Shown: piece after piece, positions 26,833 through 34,947 of the stretch | How positions within the stretch are numbered: the first letter of the stretch is position 1 | Layout of the letters: each line of letters opens with the position of its first letter | DNA from: Primorskyibacter flagellatus | Lineage (GTDB): Bacteria > Pseudomonadota > Alphaproteobacteria > Rhodobacterales > Rhodobacteraceae | NCBI RefSeq assembly: GCF_900176485.1 | Contig: NZ_FWYD01000007.1 | Location: 62,001 to 126,000 of the forward strand | Length of the DNA stretch: 64,000 nt | Direction of reading: 5' to 3' | Notes under the pieces: model-generated | What the model was told of the DNA's origin: nothing | What the model saw: the letters and a program-made list of their open reading frames with translations, nothing else | The model's database searches: none | Translations under genes and position numbers: made by a program

Positions 26833-27836
26833 GAAAATTCACCATCTCGATCGCCGCCGCCTGCCTGCTTGCGGCCGGATCGGCCTGGGCACAGGACAAG
26901 GTCGTCTTCGGCACCAACTGGTTGGCCCAGGGCGGGCATGGGGGCTACTATCAAGCCGTCGCCGACGGCACATATGAAAAATACGATCTGGAGGTCGAGA
27001 TCCGACCCGGCGGCCCTCAGGTCAACAACCGTCCGATGCTGGCGGCCGGGCGGCTGGACTTTCTGATGACCGGCAATCTGCTGCTGTCTTTCGACAACGT
27101 CCGCAACGGGATTCCCACCACGGTCGTCGCGGCCATCTATCAAAAAGATCCACAGGCGCTGATCGCCCACAAGGGTCAATACGCCAGTTTCGACGATCTG
27201 GCGAGCGCGCCAACCGTGCTGATCGGAAAGGACGGGCAGTTCAGCTTCTGGCAATGGCTGGTCCAGTCCAAAGGGTTCCAGAATGAGCAGCTTCGCCCTT
27301 ATGGGTTCAACCTGGCGCAATTCCTCAGCAACGAAACAGCCGTGCAGCAGGCTTATGGGACGGCAGAGCCGATCTATGCCGCCGAACAGGGCACAGAAGT
27401 GGATACCTTCCTGTTGGCCGATCACGGCTACAACACCTATGCCTCGACAATCGAGACGCGCCAGCAGCTCATCGACGAGAACCCCGATCTGGTGCAGCGC
27501 TTCGTGAATGCCTCAATCGAGGGCTGGTATAATTATCTCTATGGCGACCGTTCTGCCGCCTATGAGGCGATCATGGCTGCAAACCCGGAAATGACCGAGG
27601 CCAAGTTGGATAAGGAAATGGCCCAGTTCGAAGCACTCGGCATCATTGACGTGGGCGAGGCAATCGACAAGGGCATCGGTGCCATGGACAGCGATCGCAT
27701 CGCATCTTTCTATGATCTTGCCGTGTCCAACGGTATCATCAAGGAAGGCGAGGTGGATCTGGACAAGGTGGCTGATACAAGCTTTGTCAACAAGGGTCAT
27801 GGCCTTGACATCAAGGCCGAACTGACTGGCGAATGA
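26829..27836 (+). CDS. NMT1/THI5-like ABC transporter substrate-binding protein
   Basis: 335 aa. Export signal to about residue 21 (SAWAQ), then TNWLAQGGHGGYYQAVADG and MLAAGRLDFLMTG, the ligand-site pattern of NMT1/THI5 and SsuA-like proteins. Members bind pyrimidines such as the thiamine precursor HMP, riboflavin, sulfonates or nitrate. AAGGAG precedes the ATG. A Rho-independent-type hairpin follows the gene, so it ends the operon. Unusually, the binding protein is last, separated from its ATPase and permease by two catabolic genes. Confidence 0.9.
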   Translation: MRKFTISIAAACLLAAGSAWAQDKVVFGTNWLAQGGHGGYYQAVADGTYEKYDLEVEIRPGGPQVNNRPMLAAGRLDFLMTGNLLLSFDNVRNGIPTTVVAAIYQKDPQALIAHKGQYASFDDLASAPTVLIGKDGQFSFWQWLVQSKGFQNEQLRPYGFNLAQFLSNETAVQQAYGTAEPIYAAEQGTEVDTFLLADHGYNTYASTIETRQQLIDENPDLVQRFVNASIEGWYNYLYGDRSAAYEAIMAANPEMTEAKLDKEMAQFEALGIIDVGEAIDKGIGAMDSDRIASFYDLAVSNGIIKEGEVDLDKVADTSFVNKGHGLDIKAELTGE

Positions 27837-27843
27837 AACATTC

Positions 27844-27877
27844 GCGGCGCACGGACTCTGCATCCGCGCGCCGCTTT
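27844..27877 (+). terminator. terminator after the NMT1-type transporter operon
   Basis: GCGGCGC (27844-27850) pairs with GCGCCGC (27868-27874). After one mismatch the stem continues CGGA/TCCG around a 7-nt loop, and TTTGT follows. It lies 8 bp after the stop of the binding-protein gene. Confidence 0.7.
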
Positions 27878-27923
27878 GTCCCCCCAAAAGAGGCATTGCG
27901 GCGTCTTGTGCCAATCCAGCCAA

Positions 27924-27942
27924 TGACCCGGTGCCGAGGTCA
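27924..27942. promoter_or_regulatory. inverted repeat upstream of the RutR-like regulator
   Basis: TGACC (27924-27928) and GGTCA (27938-27942) are separated by 9 nt, 85 bp before the regulator start. The arms match the core of RutR half-sites, but the spacing differs from the E. coli box (2 nt between TTGACCA halves), so it is only a candidate autoregulatory site. Confidence 0.3.
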
Positions 27943-28026
27943 ATCGAGGAGCCGGACGGGCAGGGTGTTCGTTCAGGCGAAAAACAACCCCGGTTTCGGC
28001 GGGCCTCCTGAGCAGAGGACAGCAAC

Positions 28027-28656
28027 ATGAGCGTTGCAAAGGAAAAACGGTCCCGGATAAGGGCTGCCATCCGCGACGGTGCCCTTCGGGAGTTCGCCCG
28101 CAACGGGCTGGCCGGGACGTCTACCCGAGCCATTGCCGATGCCGCCGGGATCACCAAGGCGCAGTTACACTACTACATCTCCAGCAAAGAGGACTTGTAT
28201 CAAGAGGTTCTCAGTTTCATTTTTTCCGAATGGAGGGCGTTGTTTTTCATTTCTTCCGCCCAGGACGACCCCGAAACGGCAATCCGCGCCTATATCACGC
28301 GCAAGCTTCGGCACGCTGTCGAACATCCGGAGTTCTCGCGTCTCTTTGTCAACGAGATGGCCCGAGGTGCCCCGGAGATGAACGAACACTGGCCCAAGTT
28401 GAAGGCTGCGACGGAAGAGGCCTCCGCGGTGATCCGCAATTGGATCGATGAAGGAAAGATCGCTCCTGTCGACCCCTTGCTGTTTCAGATCAACATGTGG
28501 GCGGTGACGCAGCATTATGCAGAATACGAACAGCAAAGCCGAGTCCTGTTCAATGTCGGGCCGGATCAACCCCTGGACATGTCGCGGATCAATGACGAGG
28601 TCACGCAGCTTTTCTTGATGCGCTGCGGCCTGCTGAAAGCGGAGCTTGTTACATGA
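28027..28656 (+). CDS. TetR-family regulator, RutR-like
   Basis: 209 aa. The TetR HTH is GTSTRAIADAAGITKAQLHY at about residues 36-55. The C-terminal ligand domain resembles RutR/YcdC (HPEFSRLFVNEMARGAPEMN; PLLFQINMWAVTQHYAEYE). RutR senses uracil and thymine and controls pyrimidine degradation, so a pyrimidine-like effector fits this cluster. The ATG at 28027 is preceded by GAGGA. It is co-transcribed with ridA (ATGA overlap) and sits after the terminator of the transport operon. Confidence 0.88.
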   Translation: MSVAKEKRSRIRAAIRDGALREFARNGLAGTSTRAIADAAGITKAQLHYYISSKEDLYQEVLSFIFSEWRALFFISSAQDDPETAIRAYITRKLRHAVEHPEFSRLFVNEMARGAPEMNEHWPKLKAATEEASAVIRNWIDEGKIAPVDPLLFQINMWAVTQHYAEYEQQSRVLFNVGPDQPLDMSRINDEVTQLFLMRCGLLKAELVT

Positions 28657-29045
28657 AAATTCACAACCCTGCACAAATGCCCGCGCCTTTCGGCGATTAC
28701 GCCCATGGCACCAGCGCCGGCGGCCTGATCGCCACCTCTGGCCAGCTGGGCCTGAACGCTGACGGAAGCATCCCCGCCGATGTGCAGGCTCAGGCTGAGA
28801 TCTGCTTCAGCAATATCCGTGCCATTCTGCAAGATGCCGGCGCGGATATTGCGCATGTGTTGCGGTTTTCGGCCTTCGTCACACGGCGCGAGGACATGGC
28901 CGCCTATATGGCGGTCCGCGACCGCTGGGTGGCGGACCTGAAGACAAAACCGGCCTCGACCCTGGTTATTGTCAGCGGATTTACCCGCCCCGAATTTCTG
29001 GTCGAGGTCGAAGCCCTGGCCAGCTTGCCCGGCGGCGCTTGTTGA
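28653..29045 (+). CDS. RidA/RutC-family (YjgF) protein
   Basis: 130 aa, typical RidA length. ATSGQLGLNADGSIPADVQA, RAILQDAGADIAHVLRFSAF and PASTLVIVSGFTRPEFLVEV align with the YjgF/RidA trimer fold, including the region that normally holds the catalytic Arg (FTRPEFLVEVE; IP.VEIE-type ending in RidA). Members hydrolyse reactive enamines/imines; RutC acts on aminoacrylate from pyrimidine breakdown. Coupled to the RutR-like regulator by ATGA, it supports a pathway that produces an enamine. Confidence 0.9.
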   Translation: MKIHNPAQMPAPFGDYAHGTSAGGLIATSGQLGLNADGSIPADVQAQAEICFSNIRAILQDAGADIAHVLRFSAFVTRREDMAAYMAVRDRWVADLKTKPASTLVIVSGFTRPEFLVEVEALASLPGGAC

Positions 29046-29218
29046 TTTCCGACGCCGCGTTGCGCGATGATATATGGCGACTTGGTCGCGGCGAGTACGA
29101 AGCGTTTCGCTATGGAGATCTGGTTTGACGGTTAGGGCTTGATCGGCCTCTGTGTTCTCACTTTTGAGGTTTCGGGGCGTTCGCAAATCCCAACGGTTCG
29201 GCAATACCTGTGATGTTG

Positions 29219-30361
29219 CTACCTGCTTTGACGCCTCAAGCGGATCAGCAGCAGTTTCCGCAGGATTTCGGCGATTGTGCCAAGGACAAGGCCAAACAGG
29301 GGGTTCGCAAAGACCGTTGCGAGTGCCGTGATTGCGATAACGGGGCGACAGGACGGGCGCGCGTCGACAAGGCGACGGTTGGCAGCAAGCTCTACCGCTG
29401 CAATCAGCAGAAGCGCCCCTAGCGTGGCGGCGGGTATGGAGGACAAGGCACCATCGCGCAGCGGGGCCGGAAGCAGCGCCAGTAGCAGAAGGCTTGCCCC
29501 CAGCATGACGGGCGCGCCGCCGGTTCTTGCGCCAAAGCGATGATGTGCGGTCACTCCGCCTGCGCCATGACACATTGGCAGTGCGCCCAGAGGTGATAGC
29601 AGCAGATTGGCAGCACCGGATGTCAGGCACAGCTTGCGCGGCGTGACATGGGCGGCGGATGGTCCGAAACGATCCTGCGCCACCAGGGCGGTCAGGAAAA
29701 CCGCATTGGTCAATGTCAGGGCGAACTGCGGCAATGCAAGATCGGTGACAGCCATGCGGATGTCTTTGACCGTAGGGACCGACGGCATCCAGTCGGTGCC
29801 TTGTGGCATGCTGAGTTGGACCAAATCCGCTCGACCGAATACAAGGCCCAGCACGACGCCACTCAGGATGGTTGCAAGCGCGGCATGCGTCCCGATCCTG
29901 AGGGCCGCCATGGCAATGCCCAATGACAACGCCCCGATGATCATCTGATCTTTCATAAGGCCAAGCGCAATCCAGCCAAGGGCCAGCCCCAGCCCCAGTT
30001 GCAGCCCCGACAGTACGGATTGAGGCACCAATCGCGCCAACCGGTCGATGATGCCGCTACCACCAAGAAACAAAAGCGCGCTTCCGATCAACACACCGCT
30101 GAGGGCGAGCGCGCCGGGTGTCACCTCGCTTACCAGCGCCACGGCGGCGATGGCCTTCATCGGCTGGACCGGGATCGGCAGGCGGTAAATCACGCCGGTG
30201 GCGATGTAGAAAAGTCCGAAGCTTAGCAACACATGCGGGGCTGACAGGCCAATCAAGGCAATTGACCCGATCACCAGCGGCAGCAACGTTCCGACATCGC
30301 CGAGCGCGCCATTCGCCTCGGGCAAATCGAAGCGAAACCCGTTTCCCGGATGGTCACTCAT
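29219..30361 (-). CDS. MOT1-type putative molybdate/sulfate permease
   Basis: 380 aa, about 10-11 membrane helices. The N-terminal GALGDVGTLLPLVIG and the GVIYRLPIPVQPMKAIAAVAL segment are conserved in the MOT1 (MFS_MOT1/SulP-related) group of high-affinity molybdate carriers. LPMCHGAGGVTAHHRFGART in the second half is the matching repeat. It faces the molbindin gene across a 108-bp divergent region, which supports molybdate rather than sulfate. It would act in the inner membrane. The stop is followed by a 173-bp gap without features. Confidence 0.85.
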   Translation of the reverse strand: MSDHPGNGFRFDLPEANGALGDVGTLLPLVIGSIALIGLSAPHVLLSFGLFYIATGVIYRLPIPVQPMKAIAAVALVSEVTPGALALSGVLIGSALLFLGGSGIIDRLARLVPQSVLSGLQLGLGLALGWIALGLMKDQMIIGALSLGIAMAALRIGTHAALATILSGVVLGLVFGRADLVQLSMPQGTDWMPSVPTVKDIRMAVTDLALPQFALTLTNAVFLTALVAQDRFGPSAAHVTPRKLCLTSGAANLLLSPLGALPMCHGAGGVTAHHRFGARTGGAPVMLGASLLLLALLPAPLRDGALSSIPAATLGALLLIAAVELAANRRLVDARPSCRPVIAITALATVFANPLFGLVLGTIAEILRKLLLIRLRRQSR

Positions 30362-30469
30362 CGTGCTTCATTCGGCCGCTGCCGCTCCTGTAGGGTTCGT
30401 CACGTGCAGAGTTGTATTTGCTGATATGGCACTCTAACACCTGAAACCAAACAGAAGGAGCAGCAAATT

Positions 30470-30679
30470 ATGAAACTGAGCGCACGGAACAAATTGACCG
30501 GAACAGTGGCTTCGATCGACAAGGGCGCGGTCAATTCGACCGTACAGATCAACCTTGGCGGCGACACAGTTGTGACGGCGATGATCACAAACGCCTCTGT
30601 CGCTGATCTGGGGCTTGAAGTAGGCAAGACGGCTCATGCGATCGTCAAGGCGTCAGATGTAATTGTGGGTGCAGACTGA
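30470..30679 (+). CDS. mop: molbindin (Mop) – single TOBE-domain molybdate/tungstate-binding protein
   Basis: 69 aa, a complete mop domain: SARNKLTGTVASIDKGAVNS at the start, VVTAMITNASVADLGLEVGK in the middle and AHAIVKASDVIVG at the end. Molbindins assemble into hexamers that store molybdate or tungstate in the cytoplasm. AAGGAG precedes the ATG. It diverges from the MOT1-type carrier. Its last 46 bp overlap in antisense the end of the FecE-like ATPase gene, so read-through from either gene would make antisense RNA. Confidence 0.92.
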   Translation: MKLSARNKLTGTVASIDKGAVNSTVQINLGGDTVVTAMITNASVADLGLEVGKTAHAIVKASDVIVGAD

Positions 30680-31458
30680 CAGGCCAGCGACGGCAAACAG
30701 ACCTTGCGGCCAGAGGATGTCGTCTCGACCGAGACGGGGATGCCGTAGACATTGCTCAGGCTGGCATCTGTCAGCACCTCATGGGCCGAACCCTGTGCCT
30801 GTCTGACGCCGTCTTTCATCAGTAAAACCTGGGCATTCAGCGCGAAGGCCTGATCCGGATTGTGCGTCGACAGGATCACGGCGCAGCCCCGGGTGGCAAC
30901 ATCCTGAACAAGCCCCGCGATTTGCGCCAGAACCTGCGCCTGATTGCCGAAATCAAGGCTGGCCGTGGGTTCGTCCATGACAATCAAGGGCGCTTCCTGC
31001 GCCAGCGCACGCGCAATCAGCACAAGCTGGCGCTGCCCGCCCGACAATCGCGAATAATCCCTGTGCGCCAAACCCCCGATGCCCAACCGGTCCATCGCGT
31101 TGCGCGCGATGGCGCGATCGTTACGGCCGGGCTGCCCGAACAGGCCAAGCCGCGCGGTGCGGCCCATAAGAACAACCTCAAGCGCCTCAAAAGGAAAGGG
31201 CGGGGCATGTGCCTGTGGCACATAAGCGACCTGATGCGCGATCTCGGCACGGGTCTGTGCCGTGATCGGCTTGCCACCCAACATCACAGTGCCGGACAGG
31301 GCGGGCAACAGACCCAGAAGCGTCCGGAACAGCGTGGTCTTGCCGCACCCGTTTGGCCCCAGGAGGCACAGAATATCGCCGCTTTGCACGGTCAATTCCA
31401 GCCCAGACCCGATCCGGGTCTTGCCATAGCCGATGGATAGGCTCTGCGCCTTCAGCAT
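30634..31458 (-). CDS. FecE-type metal ABC transporter ATPase (probable Mo/W importer)
   Basis: 274 aa from the ATG at 31458, which overlaps the permease stop (ATGA); the longer frame from 31494 begins inside the permease. Walker A GPNGCGKTT, signature LSGGQRQLVLIARALA, Walker B LIVMDEPTASLDFG and the switch VILSTHNPDQAF are intact. The family (FecE/BtuD) serves siderophores, cobalamin and, as in the MolBCA system, molybdate/tungstate. Molbindin, ModA-like and tungstate genes around it favour the oxyanion role. Its C-terminus lies opposite the mop 3' end. Confidence 0.88.
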   Translation of the reverse strand: MLKAQSLSIGYGKTRIGSGLELTVQSGDILCLLGPNGCGKTTLFRTLLGLLPALSGTVMLGGKPITAQTRAEIAHQVAYVPQAHAPPFPFEALEVVLMGRTARLGLFGQPGRNDRAIARNAMDRLGIGGLAHRDYSRLSGGQRQLVLIARALAQEAPLIVMDEPTASLDFGNQAQVLAQIAGLVQDVATRGCAVILSTHNPDQAFALNAQVLLMKDGVRQAQGSAHEVLTDASLSNVYGIPVSVETTSSGRKVCLPSLACQSAPTITSDALTIA

Positions 31459-32480
31459 CACGACCATCCGTGCCGACCGCGCGCCAGCAGCCAAACGAAA
31501 AATGGTGCGCCAATGACGGCCGTCAGGATGCCCAGGGGAACCTCGACCTGCGCGATGGTCCGTGCCAGCGTGTCGACGATCAGCAAATAGCTGGCACCGA
31601 TCAGGATCGAGGCGGGCAGCAGCCTTCCAAAGCCGGGACCGACCAGCATCCGCGCGATATGCGGGATGACAAGCCCAACCCAGCCCACGACACCGGCCAG
31701 CGCCGTGACGCTTGCGGTGATCATCGTGGCCGAGGCGATGACCAAAAATCGCGTCCGCGCCACCTCTATCCCTAACGCGCGCGCCTCTTCGTCGCCAAGA
31801 CTGAGAACATTGATCCGCCAGCGCAGCAAAGCCAGAGGCACCAGCCCGATCAGCACCATGGGCAGGGCAGGCAGGATGTCTTCGGTTGTCGTCGCAGCCA
31901 GAGACCCCAGAAGCCAGAAAGTGATAGCGGGCAACTGGTCGTAAGGGTCGGCGGTCACCTTGAGCAGCGATGTCGCGGCCCCAGCCAATGCGCCGATCAC
32001 CACACCGATCAGCACCAAAGTCAGTGTCCGGTCGGTGTTCTGCACGAGGGCGGCAACAAGCGTGACGAAACCCACCGCAACCATGCCGCCCGCAAAGGCT
32101 GTGGCTTGGATTGCCGCTACGGGCAGAGACAGGAAGATACCGGCAACCGCCCCAAGGCCTGCGCCTGCCGACACCCCCAGAATGTCCGGCGATACCAAAG
32201 GATTGCGAAACAGCGCCTGATAGCTTGCGCCGGCAGCCGCCAGTGCGGCCCCGACCAGCAGCGCCGCCGCCACGCGCGGCAGGCGGATGTTCCAGACGAC
32301 GATCTGCGCCTGCGGATCACCCCGGCCTGACAATGCCGCCAGCGTTTGGGTCGGCGTCAAACCGTAAGGCCCGATCATCACGGCCCCAAAAGCCAGCACC
32401 GCAAGACACAGCGCCAGCCCCCCGGTCAGCGTGATCGCGGGACGGTGCAGGCTTACATCGGTGATCTTCCCTGCGTCCAT
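31458..32480 (-). CDS. FecCD-type metal ABC transporter permease (probable Mo/W importer)
   Basis: 340 aa with about 10 membrane helices. RLPRVAAALLVGAALAAAGA, NPLVSPDILGVSAGAGLGA and GVVGWVGLVIPHIARMLVGP are signature blocks of FecCD/BtuC permeases. GGGGAGG lies 8 nt before the ATG at 32480, inside the end of the binding-protein gene (28-bp overlap). It is the membrane part of the importer with the 30634 ATPase and the 32453 binding protein. Confidence 0.92.
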   Translation of the reverse strand: MDAGKITDVSLHRPAITLTGGLALCLAVLAFGAVMIGPYGLTPTQTLAALSGRGDPQAQIVVWNIRLPRVAAALLVGAALAAAGASYQALFRNPLVSPDILGVSAGAGLGAVAGIFLSLPVAAIQATAFAGGMVAVGFVTLVAALVQNTDRTLTLVLIGVVIGALAGAATSLLKVTADPYDQLPAITFWLLGSLAATTTEDILPALPMVLIGLVPLALLRWRINVLSLGDEEARALGIEVARTRFLVIASATMITASVTALAGVVGWVGLVIPHIARMLVGPGFGRLLPASILIGASYLLIVDTLARTIAQVEVPLGILTAVIGAPFFVWLLARGRHGWS

Positions 32481-33481
32481 TCAAGGAGCCTCCCCAATTC
32501 CTCGTCACTCAGATCGACATGATAGTAGAGCTTGTAGAAGGCACGGGTGTCTTCGCGCAGATCGCCGTCCCACCGTTCGGGATAGAGCAAACCGGCCATC
32601 CAGATCAGCCCCATCATCCGATTGACCGATGGCGGCCGGTCGATCCAGCCGAAGGGTGCGGTCGGGGACAGGTGGACCCGACCGTCGCGCAGCGCGTCAA
32701 TGCCTTGCCAAAGCGGATCGTCGAAAACCTTGCTGTAGAAGTTCGGATCCCATGTGACGATTGTATCGGGGTTCGCCACGATCACCTGTTCTATCGAGGA
32801 TTGCACCAGCCCGCGTGTCGCACCGCCATCATCGGCGACGTTGCGCCCGCCTGCGCGTTCGATGATCTCGGTGTTGATCGAGCCTTTCATCCCGGTCTCA
32901 AGCCCATCGGGGCCACGGGCGAGATAGACACGGGGACGCTCTTCTTCGGGGACGTCCGCAAGCATCGCGTCAATCCGTTTGAACGTCGCCTCTACATCCG
33001 TCGCCAGTGCCTCGCCGCGTTCCGGAACGCCAAGCGCCTCGCCAACGATCCGCATGGCTGCGGCGGTATTCTCGAACCGTCCGTCAATCAGAAGGTAAGG
33101 GATGCCGGTCTGTTCCTGCACGCGGTTGGCGAGATCGATATAGGTGTCGCGGACCGATCCGAAATCAATGATGAGGTCCGGCTTGATCTGCAACACACGT
33201 TCCAGATTTGCCTCGCCGCCGCGTCCTGTAATGCGCCCGGTTTCAGGCAGGTCACGGTAAGGTTCGGCAATGTAGTCCTGTTCTTCCGGGCGCAAGGCGC
33301 GCGGCCAGCCGGTCAGCGCCTCGGGTTTCATGGTATAGACAAGGATCGCAGCCGGCGGACCCGCGGCGAAGACCGTGTTCACCTCGTCGGGGATTTCGAC
33401 CGTGCGCCCGGCGCTGTCAACAACGGTGCGCGCCGAGGCGGGCAGGGCAAGCAGGGCGAGAACAATCAGAAGAAAGCGCAT
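32453..33481 (-). CDS. FecB/BtuF-type periplasmic metal-binding protein (probable Mo/W importer)
   Basis: 342 aa from the ATG at 33481; an upstream in-frame start (33514) lies inside the previous gene. Signal peptide ends near PASART. The fold is the TroA-like cluster A-II: VDSAGRTVEIPDEVNTVFAA, ERVLQIKPDLIIDFGSV, QVIVANPDTIVTWDP and the C-terminal WMAGLLYPERW. MolA, the molybdate/tungstate protein of Haemophilus, belongs to the same fold. It starts one base after the stop of a ModA-like gene, so this importer has two candidate binding proteins of different folds. Confidence 0.87.
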   Translation of the reverse strand: MRFLLIVLALLALPASARTVVDSAGRTVEIPDEVNTVFAAGPPAAILVYTMKPEALTGWPRALRPEEQDYIAEPYRDLPETGRITGRGGEANLERVLQIKPDLIIDFGSVRDTYIDLANRVQEQTGIPYLLIDGRFENTAAAMRIVGEALGVPERGEALATDVEATFKRIDAMLADVPEEERPRVYLARGPDGLETGMKGSINTEIIERAGGRNVADDGGATRGLVQSSIEQVIVANPDTIVTWDPNFYSKVFDDPLWQGIDALRDGRVHLSPTAPFGWIDRPPSVNRMMGLIWMAGLLYPERWDGDLREDTRAFYKLYYHVDLSDEELGRLLEWTQGRSPM

Positions 33482-33482
33482 C

Positions 33483-34274
33483 TCAGTCACCTTTCGCGAC
33501 AGCGCTTGCGTCAAAACCGTATTCGGCCAGCACCGCTTGTCCGGCGGGCGACAAGATATGCAGCGCCAGCTTCCACGCCTCTGGCGGCGCTCCGTCCAGC
33601 ACGATCAAGCCGTAATCGGCACCGACCGACAGCGCCTCGGGGACTTGCACGATCTGAAGATCCGGCACTTCGGTTTTGGCGAGCACGGCATTGGTGCAAT
33701 AGGTCAGGAAAATGTCAGCCTGATCACTGTCCAGCACCCAGGCATAGTTGTTCCGGCCCTCTGGCGGCTTGGCGCTGTCCGGGCCACCGGTCAGTTGCAA
33801 CGCCTTTGCCTTCAGCGCATCCGCGTGGCCGCTTTTGTCAAACAGGTCGAACGCATAATCACCGGACGGATCGGCCTTGGGTGTCGATGTGCCAAGCCGT
33901 GTTTCACCATCCAGCATCACGTCCAAAAGCGTGTCAGTCGTGACCGTCACTTCGGGGCGCGCCAATGCGCACAATCTGTTGCGCGCGAACAGGGCCACCG
34001 GCCCGCCCGTGCCGGCCTGCGCCAGCGTGTCGGGGTGGCGCATGTTGGCCGACGCAAAGACATGCGCCGCCTCGCCTGCCTCGATCCTCTCGCGCATCAG
34101 CCCGGATGGGCCGAATTGCGGTGTGACCCCGGTGCCGTAAGCCTCGGTATAATCCTCAGCGAGATCGGACAGCGCGGCTTTCAGGCTGCCTGCCGCATAA
34201 AGCGAAATGTCTTCGGCCGCGGCCGGGCTTATACCACAGGCCAATATCACAGCCAGTACTGCGTTGCGGTGCAT
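33483..34274 (-). CDS. ModA-like periplasmic molybdate/tungstate-binding protein
   Basis: 263 aa with a signal peptide ending near SPAAAE. ISLYAAGSLKAALSDLAEDY and FGPSGLMRERIEAGEAAHVF correspond to the anion-site loops of ModA. No ModBC genes accompany it: the genes after it encode a FecBCD-type importer, so it either serves that importer or acts as an alternative capture protein. GGGAAG precedes the ATG at 34274. The mature part is somewhat diverged from classical ModA, so iron or another oxyanion is not excluded. Confidence 0.8.
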   Translation of the reverse strand: MHRNAVLAVILACGISPAAAEDISLYAAGSLKAALSDLAEDYTEAYGTGVTPQFGPSGLMRERIEAGEAAHVFASANMRHPDTLAQAGTGGPVALFARNRLCALARPEVTVTTDTLLDVMLDGETRLGTSTPKADPSGDYAFDLFDKSGHADALKAKALQLTGGPDSAKPPEGRNNYAWVLDSDQADIFLTYCTNAVLAKTEVPDLQIVQVPEALSVGADYGLIVLDGAPPEAWKLALHILSPAGQAVLAEYGFDASAVAKGD

Positions 34275-34295
34275 CTTGTTCTTCCCATATCCGTT

Positions 34296-34790
34296 TTATG
34301 ATGAAACCTGTCGATCGCCCGGTTTGGGCGGGGCCTTCGGCGTAAAGGCGCAGCGGTCGGGTTTGATGTCGATCAGCGGTGTCCCGTCAAGGCAGTCCAG
34401 ACCCTGCACATGCAATGTGCCGTTCTCGATCCGCAGCAGTTTGACCATGGACGTGCCAATCGGATTGGGCCGCACCGGCGAACGCAGAGCAAATGTTCCC
34501 ACTGTCCGGCCGTCGCTTTTGGGGCTTTGCCGGATCAGGTCGCGGCGGCTTTTGTCCAGCCAATAAAGCACCTCGATCGTCTCGTATTCGTCCAGCCCCA
34601 GCAGCCCATCCCGCCAGATCGGATCGAGCACCAACTGGCATTCGGGTCCGTCAAGGCGGCCTTGGCGGGGGCAATCCTCGCGATCGGTCCAGGGGGTTCG
34701 GATTGTCCCGATGAACCGCAGCGTGGCGTCAGTAGCCGGTGCAAGATCGACAGTGCGCTCGTTGGGGCGCAGCTCCGCTGTCTTACTCAT
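34296..34790 (-). CDS. TrmO/TsaA-domain protein (tRNA m6t6A37 methyltransferase-like)
   Basis: 164 aa. RFIGTIRTPW, GLDEYETIEVLYWLDKSRR and RSPVRPNPIGTSMVKLLRIE are the conserved blocks of the TsaA/UPF0066 domain, in which E. coli TrmO N6-methylates t6A37 of tRNA using SAM. This is the short single-domain form lacking TrmO's C-terminal extension. TsaA-domain proteins are recurrently found near Mo/W genes, so a metal-linked role is possible. It is first in the minus-strand run with the ModA-like gene and diverges from tupB. Confidence 0.85.
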   Translation of the reverse strand: MSKTAELRPNERTVDLAPATDATLRFIGTIRTPWTDREDCPRQGRLDGPECQLVLDPIWRDGLLGLDEYETIEVLYWLDKSRRDLIRQSPKSDGRTVGTFALRSPVRPNPIGTSMVKLLRIENGTLHVQGLDCLDGTPLIDIKPDRCAFTPKAPPKPGDRQVSS

Positions 34791-34802
34791 CGCGACCGCC
34801 GG

Positions 34803-34812
34803 AAATTATGCA
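34803..34812 (+). repeat. direct repeat AAATTATGCA, copy 1
   Basis: AAATTATGCA occurs here, 12 bp upstream of the TrmO-like start, and again at 34933-34942, 5 bp upstream of tupB. One copy therefore lies beside each divergent start. It may be part of a shared operator or promoter. Confidence 0.4.
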
Positions 34813-34831
34813 GTAGTGTTTTCATGTCGCC

Positions 34832-34859
34832 TCACGGTAAAAATTGCTATTTTTCGTGA
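34832..34859. promoter_or_regulatory. candidate Mo/W operator between divergent trmO-like and tup genes
   Basis: TCACG (34832-34836) and CGTGA (34855-34859) enclose AAAAAT (34839-34844) and ATTTTT (34849-34854) around a central TGCT. The only asymmetry is two extra bases (GT) on the left. It sits centrally in the 157-bp divergent region. The HTH/PBP-like protein at 37312 is a candidate ligand-responsive binder. Confidence 0.5.
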
Positions 34860-34932
34860 CTATGCCGCCAAAATTGCAGCAAGACCAGCCTTGAACTTCT
34901 GCCATTTAGCTGCATACCTATCCATGTGACGA

Positions 34933-34942
34933 AAATTATGCA
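34933..34942 (+). repeat. direct repeat AAATTATGCA, copy 2
   Basis: Second copy of the 10-mer seen at 34803-34812, just before the GTG start of tupB. The bases after it (TATAGG) could serve as a -10 box, giving a very short or absent leader. Confidence 0.4.
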
Positions 34943-34947
34943 TATAG

